A DNA stretch of 64,000 nucleotides. Source: Stemphylium vesicarium. Taxonomy: Eukaryota; Ascomycota; Dothideomycetes; Pleosporales; Pleosporaceae. The notes beneath the pieces are model-generated. The model did no database searches. It was not told the origin of the DNA and saw only the letters and a list, made by a program, of their open reading frames with translations. Below, in pieces: positions 1 through 8,985 of the stretch. Every line of letters begins with the position of its first letter. Position 1 is the stretch's first letter. The stretch covers positions 1-64,000 of the forward strand of contig QXCR01000115.1 in assembly GCA_004380135.1 (NCBI GenBank), given 5' to 3'. The position numbers and the translations under genes are program-made.

Positions 1-420
1 GAAAAAGTTTCTAGTGTTTGTAGTTGAAATTCGGGAGGGGGGAGAGCGGTTTTTTTTTGTTTGCTTTGGGCTTTTTTTTGTAAACGCATGCAATGAGAAA
101 CAAGGGAAAGGAAAAGCACTGGTGGCTCTGATTCAGTTTGCATGTTTTGACGTGACTTTAGCCTGGAAACATATTAAGTGTGTTGAGTGGGTTGTGTTGG
201 ACATGTTCGTCATGAGGGTTTGATATGACTTCAACTGCGTAGAATATAGACAAAGGGGGGAGGAGAATCGATCTGTCTCTAGTAATGAGCAAGGGCATAT
301 ATACTAGAATTAGCATATAAAGATAGCTTCTTTTGGTCGTGTTATTCCTAATTCGCGCATTCTACCAAAGGAGAAAGCATCTTGCATCCCACCGCACATA
401 CATCTTCCAGTCACTCTAGA
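1..420. other. left-edge non-coding stretch
   Basis: No convincing gene is seen. The stretch contains T-runs and short open frames without family signatures. It probably holds the upstream region of the decayed hydrolase that starts just to the right. Confidence 0.4.
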
Positions 421-1365
421 ATGGAATCCATACTCGTACTCGCCCTCGCCCTCACGGCATCCACCCTCAAATCAGGCACCGCATCCCCCCTCGTAGAACC
501 CTAACAAGGCGTACATCCCCTCGATTCCAAACCCTCAAATCCAGCTAGAAACCCCCGCTAGCAAAGCAATAGCTCCAGCCCCTTCGCCCCAGGCACATAC
601 AAAACTGACGCCTTCCTCAGCAGCCACACAATTTACTACCCCACCGGTAGCAACGCCGGCAGCACCGACGGTCGCTCCAACACCGCGCTTCTCCAAAACA
701 TCGCTTCTTGCGGCTTCCTCGCCATCGCAGAGGGCGCGCCAAATGGCGGTGGCGGGCAGTCCAACGCGCAGACCGTGAAGGTCGCTGTTGATTGGGTGAA
801 TCGTGCCGCTGGTCCGGCGCGTACGCGAATGTCGACGCGGGAAAGATTATGGCAGCGGGTTTTCTTGTGCGGCGGCGTCGAGGCTGTGAATGATATCTGG
901 GATGCTCGCGTTGATGGTGTTGGCGTGGTTAATTCGGGGTTGTTGGTCAATACGAGTGCGGCGAGGGAGTGGCGGAAGCCGGGTCTTGTTTGTACTTGGG
1001 GTACAGGGGGATATTGCGTTTCAGAATCTGAGTTTTGACCGTCTTTTTACTTTCTCTTCTTGGCAAGGGGAAGTGTCGATTTCTCTAGTGTTTTCCGCTT
1101 GCTGATGACAAGATATTGCGTTCTAGGGTGTGCGCGACTTTGGGGATCTTGCGCAGGGTGTTCCCTCGTTGAAGGGAACATCTCCGTCGGCTATGATGGG
1201 ACGTTGGGGGATAGAGATGGGGGTAGGTTTGGCAAGGCGATTTTGCATTGGATGTTGTGGACTATGAAGGGCGATCAGAATGCGGCCAAGTACTTTACCA
1301 GCAGATACCAGGCAGATGGATAGCAGATGCAGACGCACGACTTGAACCAGTTGAAGCCGTTTTAG
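421..1365 (+). pseudogene. decayed secreted alpha/beta-hydrolase-like gene
   Basis: An ATG is followed by a signal-peptide-like stretch (MESILVLALALTASTLKS), then a TAA at codon 28 (502-504). Downstream, pieces of one fungal secreted alpha/beta-hydrolase-like family appear in shifting frames. They read GFLAIAEG then NGGGGQSN near 710-760, CGGVEAVNDIWDARVDG near 865-920, a GLLVNTSAA block near 938-965, and GKAILHWMLWTMKGDQNAAK near 1228-1290. The stretch between the YYPTG piece and the GFLAIAEG piece is shorter than in the family, which suggests an internal deletion. A TAG at 1321-1323 sits where a Trp is expected after QADG, and the frame then runs on to a second stop near 1365. The family assignment is from memory of conserved motifs. 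Multiple independent lesions make this a pseudogene. Confidence 0.7.
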
Positions 1366-1829
1366 AAGTATTCGTCTGGCTCGGTAAAATTATTGACGAA
1401 GAGAGAGGGCAACGCTGATGTAGTGGTGCTGAGGTTATGGTGGTTGAGGGCTAGTCGGTTTGACAAAGCCTTCAGACTACCGGTGGGCTTGCGGAATCCG
1501 AGACAAATATGAAAAGTCCTTCTCAAATTAATATAATCTTCTAAGTCGGAAGATCGGGAGATGGCTATCAGGCAGAGGATAGACAAATGGAGGGGCTGCA
1601 TGATTGGTGGAGACGCGGCATTAGTGAGGGCGATTTGGATGATCTCCTAACACACGGTAGTGTCGCGTATGTTTAAACAACACAGCACTTCTTCCCTCCA
1701 CCCTTCCACCATTCCACCCTAACCCCCTACACTTCAAGCCGCAAGGTAACAAACCGAAAACCCCGGGGAAGTCTGCGACACAGTAAGCTCCATAAGCTCC
1801 CTCGGCTTCTCCAGATAGTCAATCATAAG

Positions 1830-2461
1830 CTATGAGCAATGTCTCGTATGCGTCAGCGCCCTCACATGAAGATCAAGAAACCGCTCATCTTCCATGTATC
1901 CGCGATGCAGCCGCCGCCACATGAGCGCACAATGCACCATGTGCTCTCTGATCTCGGTGAAGTACGTCTTCGGCGCGACGACGTCACCCATTTCGTCTTC
2001 GGTGAGGAGGCGCTTGGCCTCGCGCGTCCCGTACGCTTGCCATTGGGCGAGACGCTTGAAGTCGACGAGATTCTTGTGGTCGACGTATGGGTTTGGCACC
2101 CAGATGTTGGAGAGCACGTCGTAGGTGCAGTTTAGTGACCGCGCGGTGGTAGAGTTTGTGCCACAGTGGAGTGTTCGCATAAGTGGGGGACGTGGGGGGA
2201 AGGGGCGGATGAGAAAGCCGAGGAGAGTTGTGATTGCTATTGCGAGCGGGAATGTGAGGGCGTGGAGGATGAGGATCCTTCTCCAATTCTCTCCTTTGAG
2301 AGATAGGGGCTTCCTACTGTGCGGTTCCAATAGTGATCTCTCTTCTTGCGAGTCTTCCGTCTGTTTGTCGTCATCGTATAGCTAGGTTTTGGACATATCC
2401 CCTGATGTAATGCTCTTGAACAATCAGTAAATGTCGATGATACATAAGAAGAGGAGGACAT
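1830..2461 (-). CDS. UstYa-like (DUF3328) oxidase, copy 1, probably truncated
   Basis: The proposed two-exon gene has exon 1 at 2444-2461 (encoding only MSSSSY), a 62-nt GT-AG intron at 2382-2443 with a TACTGAT branch site, and exon 2 at 1830-2381. It yields about 189 aa: an acidic N-terminus (LYDDDKQTED), one membrane segment at about residues 42-63, a CG...C linker, and the two family motifs HMVHC and HTRHC near the C-terminus. DUF3328/UstYa proteins are membrane-anchored enzymes that oxidatively modify or cyclise ribosomal peptides such as ustiloxin and phomopsin. The frame ends in TAG directly after HTRHCS, but it stays open for 31 further codons (to 1734) and is colinear with the tail of copy 2. 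The TAG therefore looks like a nonsense mutation. There is no ATG in the main frame, which supports the tiny first exon. Confidence 0.75.
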
Positions 2462-3985
2462 CTACAAATAGTCTTCTGCAATGCCGAATCTGTCTTTTAG
2501 ATTTTGGGATGAAGCGCCTAATTCGCGAGCGTGTGTAAGATGGGCGGCTGATACTAGTATGTACCGGAAGTGATGTACATGGGTACCTCAAGACATTTCC
2601 TGCAATCGCGGTAACAGCCTAGCTGAGATACCCAACTATTAATCTAATAAACCGCTTCTTCTAATTCAAAGGCCGAGGGATGTGGAATGCAGTCAGCATG
2701 AGTAAGCCTCTTGGTCGTGGACCGATACACTTCTCTACTAAGACCTGTCATGACGAGTACCTCACTCAAGGTCGAATAAAGACGAGCAGACGACGACTCA
2801 TGTCTGAGCTTCGATTTCGAAGTCGGGCTGCTCTTGCGTCGTTGTCGCAACAGCTGTCAGCCCGTGCACGAGTGCCATCTACGAACATGTGATTCACTCC
2901 ACGAGGCTGGCAAGGAAATCCTACGTCCTGCAACCCGGACGCGGCTGAGCTTTATCCATGGTCATCCATAGGAGTTGCTTCATAGTATGGGATGCAAGAT
3001 GCGATGCCTCACGTGGTAGTTGCTTCTTCGCAATATCTATGTCGTGGTCACTGCCCATGATGGCGGCGCATTGCCCTCGAACCGTGGGTATATGCTGTTG
3101 CACGCGTCTAAAAATCGATGGGAAAGGCGAACATCGCCTGGAACATGTTCATGCCATTTTTTCCAGTAGTTGCGTTCGTTGAAGAGCGTTATGGGCCGTA
3201 ATTGATGAGGAGGCCTGGTATAGGAGTCGGTGGTGGAGAAGTGGAGAAGGACAGCGTTGTGGCGATGAGGTTACCCAGCGCTCGCTTGGGAGTAGCACTC
3301 CGCCCTATCGAGGAGCCGCGTGGCGCAGCTATGGGTCAAACCCAATACCTTGACTAAAGCACCACGAACTCGAATGCGCAACGACAGTTTCCCGTGGCGC
3401 ATACTAGAATGGGTATCTGGATTCTTACAAGCGGACGAAGCGTCGAGTGACGCAAAGTGGGGACTTGAGTGAATGAAGGCGCTGACAATCCGGCGCGCTG
3501 GCTGGTACGTGATCGTGTATCTATGGCTGAACATCTGTAAGGTTTCCATCACGCAGTCACATGTGATCAATTCTGAGCCGTCGTACGCTCATGCCGAAGA
3601 CTTGCATTCGATCTTACGACGGTTCTTGAGATAGGTCTTCATACGACAGTCTTGGGTTTGCGGGAACTAATGCGACTGCAGAAAGATCTGCTGGCTTACA
3701 AAGAATGGAGATGTGTATCTCAGTAAAAGAAGTGTGGAGACAATGTACAAGTTCGCAAAACATACACCGAAGAAACGAAATCGATTTTAATATACTAAAA
3801 CACTACCAAAGGAGTGAATTAGGAACCAAGAAGGTACCTCGCATAAAAGATGTCCGGCCGTATTTTGGCACCGCTCTAGTTCTTCCGAGTCAATTTGATT
3901 TCTCCAAGCGGGAACCCCGAATTATTTGATGTGCTGAGTGTGAGTGGTCGTAGATGTTACAATCTGCGGCCTTCTCAATCTCGCA
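2462..3985. other. intergenic, no gene recognised
   Basis: Only short open frames without domain signatures, in either strand, are present. The stretch lies between UstYa copy 1 and the 3' end of the repeat precursor. Nothing resembling a further biosynthetic enzyme was recognised, although badly decayed remains cannot be excluded by eye. Confidence 0.4.
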
Positions 3986-4396
3986 CTACTCAACATCGAC
4001 GGCATCGATTTTCTTCTGGGGCTCTCGCTTCTCGACGTCGATAGCATCAATTTTCTTCTGACGCTTCTCGACATCAACCGCATCAATTTTCTTCTGGCGT
4101 TTCTCGACGTCGACGGCGTCGATCTTCTTCTGGGGATCTCGTTTCTCGACATCGACCGCATCGATCTTCTTTTGACGCTTCTCAACGTCAACAGCATCGA
4201 TCTTCTTCTGCGGAAGTCGCTCCTCGAGCCCAACTGCGGTGAGAGGCTTGGTTAGAAAACTTCTTAAACTATGTTCACGCCTCGTAGATGACTTACTGGG
4301 CTCTACAAGGCCAAGGCCACGGGCCTCTTCAGTAGGCAAGGCAGATACGAGAATAGTCATGCCCATCACGACGGAGAGGATGGTAGTAGACTTCAT
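3986..4396 (-). CDS. Kex2-processed repeat peptide precursor (dikaritin/UstA-like RiPP precursor)
   Basis: This is a secreted precursor with signal peptide MKSTTILSVVMGMTILVSA, a short leader, and six repeats of QKKIDAVDVE (one copy has AID for AVD). The repeats are joined by Lys-Arg, the classic Kex2 cleavage site. Units 1, 3 and 6 carry an extra X-Pro (LP, DP, EP) before the Q. The last unit ends exactly at the TAG stop in place of Lys-Arg. A 63-nt intron (4234-4296; GTAAGT donor, CTAAC branch, CAG acceptor) is in frame and stopless; splicing gives 115 aa, retention 136 aa. Known relatives by architecture are UstA, PhomA and GigA, and the fungal Kex2-processed repeat proteins in general. 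The unit lacks Tyr, Phe and Trp, so its final chemistry is unknown. UstYa-like genes on both sides suggest oxidative maturation. Confidence 0.88.
   Translation of the reverse strand: MKSTTILSVVMGMTILVSALPTEEARGLGLVEPSKSSTRREHSLRSFLTKPLTAVGLEERLPQKKIDAVDVEKRQKKIDAVDVEKRDPQKKIDAVDVEKRQKKIDAVDVEKRQKKIDAIDVEKREPQKKIDAVDVE
3989..4216 (-). repeat. six-copy coding repeat with Kex2 sites
   Basis: Six units of 36 or 42 nt encode QKKIDAVDVE-KR, with or without a preceding X-Pro dipeptide. The peptide is nearly invariant while wobble positions differ between units: Ala is GCT, GCG, GCC, GCG, GCT, GCC in order from unit 1, and Val and Asp codons also alternate. The units are therefore not fresh duplications, and the peptide itself appears conserved. 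Confidence 0.9.
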
Positions 4397-5262
4397 GATG
4401 ATCGTTGAAAAGGAGACAGCTTTGTTTGCAAAAGATACCAGGAGTGGTTGATAGCTCTGATTAGGATGCGGAATGATGGTCCGTACCGTTGTGATGGTGT
4501 CAATCCCGTACTAGACTGGTATGTTTATGTATTCACAGGCTTTACAGGATTTCTACACTACCAACGACCCAGAATTCCATCAAGAGATGCTTACTTTGAC
4601 TTACAGGAATGCGACTCCCTCCTCACTAAGATCGAAGTCACCAGCAGCTTACTCCGACTTACATTAAACTTCACTCGCCTCAGAGTTGGCTTACCCTTAC
4701 TCAGCCCAAGATTGAAGCGGCTTGGTCACCCTTTCGCAATTCCGCAAGTCTCGACTAACTTCTGCTTTCTAAGATCAAGATAAGGGGTTACTACAAAAAG
4801 TCACTACTGACTTGTCAGCATGAGGCACTGAGGCGATGGATCGCCGACACGGTTGGTTCGAATCGCGATTGTGGAGGCATTCTTTTTTTGACAAGTTCAT
4901 GGAGAACGTGCCTACCTACCACTGATGCGAAAGTGCATATGTATTTGGAGATGGGTGCTCTGAATAGCAGAACAGACTTCTGTTTACTCGCACGTCACGC
5001 ATAATTCTCTTGGGTGTTGACAAATGAGCCTCGAGGTCTTGGAGTCAAGCATGAGCACTGGTACGATCTCCCCAAAGGCAAAAATGGTCTAGCAGTGCTT
5101 AATTGAGAGCTTGAAGATGTTCAGGCCCTGGTCAAATTCCAATCTGTGATTGCCACGGTGTCGAGATATATATAAGAGAGCATAGTCATGGATCATTTGA
5201 AGCTATTTCAGTATTGGCGTCTCGCGTGGAACCCTTCTCACTCGGGTATTGAGTGAGCTAAT
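4397..5262. other. promoter side of precursor and 3' flank of b561 gene
   Basis: No gene was recognised. The left end must contain the promoter of the minus-strand precursor, and the right end the 3' flank of the DOMON-b561 gene. A GGTTCGAATC block near 4853 resembles a tRNA B-box but has no matching tRNA fold around it. Confidence 0.4.
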
Positions 5263-6699
5263 CTACGAGGGGTTGCTAGGTCCTGGGCCAAATTCCTCCG
5301 GATCTGTCAATTTCTCTTCATCGTCTTCGATCAAAAAAGGATCGAATTCGTCGCCCTCCACATGCCCATAACCTTTAGCAGCGTTTTTGCGCTTCGCAAT
5401 GATCATAGAGCTCACCGTCAATATCTCAAAGAGAACTAACGCTGCCCACAGCCATCGTAAGGTACTACTCCTCCTCCCATGTAGTAGCCCCAGGAAGACG
5501 TTCACGTTCAGGGCTATGAACAGAGCTCGGCCAAGACATATGTGAACCAGCGACGATCTCGTGCGCTCTCCGTACTTGATGTAGTGAACGTGGTGTTTGT
5601 AGCCGAATATGATCTGAAAGGTACTGCGACAGCGATCGCAAGACCGACCAATTTGTGTGTCGACGCAAGAGCTCGAATCTTTGTAGGCATAGCTAGGCAT
5701 GAGTATTATGAAGGTCTAGAATCGCATACCTGAAATACATTTGTATTTTTCAGGACACCAATCAGACATCCGACCAGCATTCCAAGGGCAGAGAGAGCAT
5801 GCACCATCCAACGTTCGCGGAACGCCGACTTGAACCCGCTGCGGATCAACAAGACCCCGAGAAAGTTGAGTACGACTGAAAGGGTTAATATCATCCCATG
5901 CATGTTCCACATGTTCACGGTCGTAGAAATAGCTGGTGTGTTAGATCCAGAAGGATTGATAACATGAATCGAAGAACGATCTGCAGTAATCGTAGGATAC
6001 TCGTAAATCTGGTTCGTGGATATTGCCTGAGCCATATTCACCCATTTGATTCCTGTAGCAGAGTTAGATGGATCAGTTCTTAGACCAAGAGAGCAGTGGC
6101 TTACCGTAATTGGCATGCATATCCATGCGCAAGTTTGGGTCGCTTGTTTGAGTATGCTGGGCATAGTTGCTCGCAAACAACCATGGTTGCTGTTCGCTTG
6201 TAGCGTTCAGCGGACCAAGCCTGATAGTCTCGCACGAATAACAAGTGGGCCGTAGAACATGGAATCCGTTCCGATCGACTTCCGCGCTGTGGACATGAAC
6301 TTGATTTTGGTACTTGAGTGGATGCGGAGAGCGGTGCTCGGTCGTCGAGCGCAATGACAAGAGAATGTCTACACTATCGTTAGTGTACAAATTCAGAGGA
6401 ATCGGAGGATTGAGCAACCTACCGCCCTGATGGTCTCCTGGCCACAAAACAAACATCAAAGCGCGATCCATCACGCCTCGTGCTCCGAAGGCTACCCAGC
6501 CGCTGCTTTCATGGAACTTGACGGAAAATGTCATAAGCAAACCGTGCCCTCTTTCATGTTGCGACTTGACGATTTTTACAGCCATGCATGCATCTGAGTG
6601 CAGAGCTGATTCAATATGACAGATCTGCGCTGGGTCTGTTCCCCAGCAGACGCTGATCACAGAAAAAAGCGCGGTGAGGATGATGTTGGTTCGCTTCAT
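5263..6699 (-). pseudogene. secreted/membrane DOMON-cytochrome b561 protein with frameshift
   Basis: Four exons are inferred: 6423-6699, 6105-6368, 5730-6052 and 5263-5678. Introns are 54, 52 and 51 nt, each GT-AG. The ATG at 6699 gives a signal peptide (MKRTNIILTALFSVISVCWG). A DOMON domain follows (GWVAFGARGVMDRALMFV), then a b561-type four- to five-helix core with candidate heme histidines in WNMHGM, MVHAL, STHKLVG, KHHVHY and LVHICLG. The tail is acidic. Such proteins move electrons across a membrane, often reducing extracellular or luminal iron or partner oxidases. The last exon is one nucleotide short: the THKLVGLAIAVAV reading and the FQIIFGYKHHVHY reading lie in different frames, meeting near 5617-5623. 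This is either a real 1-nt deletion or a sequencing error. The gene runs divergently from UstYa copy 2. Confidence 0.8.
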
Positions 6700-7141
6700 G
6701 ATTGCTTGTGGTTCGTGCACCGAACGAAGTTTCCGAATTGCCAGCTCTCTTTCGAAAGTGATGCAGAGTAATTTCCGCGAAGTCTTGGTTGGACTACTTG
6801 GAGCTAACTCGAAATGGTCACTTGTGGTGCTGGAGTCAGCGTCTTACGAATCTACCAAAGCTGACTATACCACGACGAGAAACGCGCGCATTGAATGACA
6901 ACCCCAAGTAATACTCGTGGGAAACGAGATTTTGAATACTCATATACTTCCTCATAGCCTCTGGTGTTCCCGAGCCCATTTCGCAACAGCTTCATCTTCG
7001 TCGGCCAGAACGGTTCCATGCACAACACACCAGCGACCAAATCCCATATCTCTATTTCGCTCAAGATTCGTCGAAAGACCCATCAGCGTGGTAGTAACGA
7101 CTATTCGCTTCTTTTTCATTCGCCCGATAACGTATCCGAAC
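6700..7141. promoter_or_regulatory. divergent promoter region and unresolved 5' end of UstYa copy 2
   Basis: The DOMON-b561 gene leaves to the left and UstYa copy 2 to the right, so both promoters must lie here. The first exon of copy 2 is also expected here, because its main frame has no upstream ATG. By analogy with copy 1 that exon may be only a few codons long. No specific operator was identified by eye. Confidence 0.45.
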
Positions 7142-7783
7142 TTTACGTTATCCTCGACTTCCGACCAAAGCGAAGACACACCAATCCGATCCAGCAAATG
7201 TGAACTGGACGTAACGCCCAGAGGAAGAGGGCCTGGATACCGGATAGTACCTTACATCCTGAATGTCTTGTTGGCAGTGGGACTGACGGTTCTTATCGGG
7301 CTTCTGTTCCATCATTTTCCACCGCGCGCACCTAAGATGAAGACATTGAGCTGCGGATCTACCCCGACGGAAGCACGCAACAACGGCTGCACGGACGATG
7401 TGCTGGGAAATATCTGGGTCTCAACTCCCTGTCTTGACACAGAAAATCTCGCCGACTTCAAGCGCATGGCCCCCTGGCTGGCATACGACTCTGCCAACGC
7501 TACTCGTCAGCTCACGGAAGAAGAGATGTCGGAATACCTCATACCTGATGGCTATTGGACACCAGTAAGAGAGCACACGATTCATTGTGCTCTGATGTGG
7601 AGAAGATTGCACAAAGGGTTTGAGGTGGACGCGAAGTTATTGGACAAGCACGTTCTTTCCATGCACCATACCGAACATTGCAGCTTGACTTTGATGGAGC
7701 ACCTTAATATGCCTACTTCTTTCCTAGACGAGATACGTACACGGACAAAGGCTGGTTATTCCAGCTGTCAGATTCCTGCATAA
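7142..7783 (+). CDS. UstYa-like (DUF3328) oxidase, copy 2
   Basis: The visible part encodes an acidic N-terminus (SDQSEDTP), one membrane helix (YILNVLLAVGLTVLIGLLF), a CGSTPTEARNNGC segment, and the paired HTIHC and HTEHC motifs. These are the hallmarks of UstYa/DUF3328 oxidases, which act on ribosomal peptide precursors in the secretory pathway. It aligns closely with copy 1 (HCALMWRRLHKG versus HCALMWRRLHRG) and has the full C-terminal tail that copy 1 loses after its stop. The frame is open back to 6917 but holds no ATG there, so the start is given at the first residue with family similarity. The true start is probably in a short upstream exon. This is the only UstYa copy here with no visible lesion. 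Confidence 0.8.
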   Translation, partial: FTLSSTSDQSEDTPIRSSKCELDVTPRGRGPGYRIVPYILNVLLAVGLTVLIGLLFHHFPPRAPKMKTLSCGSTPTEARNNGCTDDVLGNIWVSTPCLDTENLADFKRMAPWLAYDSANATRQLTEEEMSEYLIPDGYWTPVREHTIHCALMWRRLHKGFEVDAKLLDKHVLSMHHTEHCSLTLMEHLNMPTSFLDEIRTRTKAGYSSCQIPA

Positions 7784-8985
7784 GTGGTTCGGCAGGGTTG
7801 TATGTAGTCATCATAGTAGGTTGTGAAGACGTTGTGGAATGTCCATGGACGGGTTGCGGAAGAGCGAAAAGATCTTTAGAAGTAAGGCAACATGAACAAA
7901 AGTACCAGGGTGTGAAAGATGGCGATGTGAAAGCTTCTCATCAAGTTGCGTGCAGTATGAAACGCCTATTGGCGTATAAAGCCGGTTGCCTCTAGTAGAT
8001 GGGTACCAGAACTCTGACTCGACCCCGTGCGTCACTGTGCGAGTAGAAATCTGACATAGTACCGCGGGGCTCAACGAAGAACACGCGCTCCGAAATCCGA
8101 GATAGATGAAATGCTAGTGGAGTCATGGGTGATTGAGGTTGGGGAGTTGCGTCGGAGCAGGTCTCGGGAATGGGCTCTACTGTAGTTTTGCCGACGCAAC
8201 CGGGGCCCGCGAACCCCGCGCCCAGCGCCTACCATCCCACCTGCCTTGCCATCACCCAGCTACGAATCCGTTACACTGGGAATAGATGTCCTCAACACGA
8301 AAGGAATGCCTGAGCATCCTTATGATGCCAAAGAATGGCGCTCAATGCTGCGCCTTGGCTTTAGTCTACGCCAGGTCAGCAACATCGCGTACCTGGAACT
8401 TCCGACACGATCATACTATCCGCGGATGACGATAACAGCACCGTCAGCAAGATCACTAATCACACTAGATCCGATGCCAACAAGTGAGTTCGTTGTCTTA
8501 CATAGGTGATTAGTCCATTGTAGTAAGCTCTTCTACCGCCTAAGCCCAATCACCGACAGCAGAATCGTAAGATGTAACTGCGTGAGCAGTGTCGGGTTGG
8601 AGGCTGCGGATCAACTATTGTATTGCTATCTGTTCTCGTGTTGTGATGTTCGTGTACAGGAGCTCCCGGCTCAGAGGTAAGTGCACTTGCCCACCGGGCA
8701 GTGCCTGCTACAATAGAATATCATGTGACTCTAGTCACGTGATTACATAAGATGGGTGGAAACCATGAGTAACTTCAAATGGGTCATTCACTTGCCCAGT
8801 TAAACAGTGAAGCTCGAGCCATCTCTTCTGAGCGTCGGGTTCTATACGACCCATGTTGACCATGAACACACCTGGAGAGCTACGAACAGCTGCGGAGTCG
8901 GCCTCAGTCATCGCAAGAAACAGAATGTGCACAACCATCTTCTACTGCTTTTGTGGACGGATCTGCAACCTGGAACACCTACGCG
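7784..8985. other. intergenic, unrecognised short frames
   Basis: Open frames of up to about 90 codons (for example 8246-8509) show no known domain. The frame from 8853, beginning MLTMNTPGELRTAAESAS, lies directly before the transporter and could be a displaced piece of its N-terminus. That reading is speculative. Confidence 0.35.

Noticed and set aside
3922..4233. Arg/Ser-rich minus-strand frame over the same repeat
   Set aside because: It is an alternate frame of the precursor repeat with no signal peptide or domain.
3944..4255. Leu/Ile/Asp-rich open frame on the plus strand resembling leucine-rich repeats
   Set aside because: It is the exact antisense of the Kex2-repeat precursor; its periodicity simply mirrors the coding repeat. 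The minus strand has the signal peptide, intron and Kex2 sites.
4825..4885. tRNA-like GGTTCGAATC box
   Set aside because: No acceptor, D-arm or anticodon arm can be paired around it, so it is a chance B-box match.
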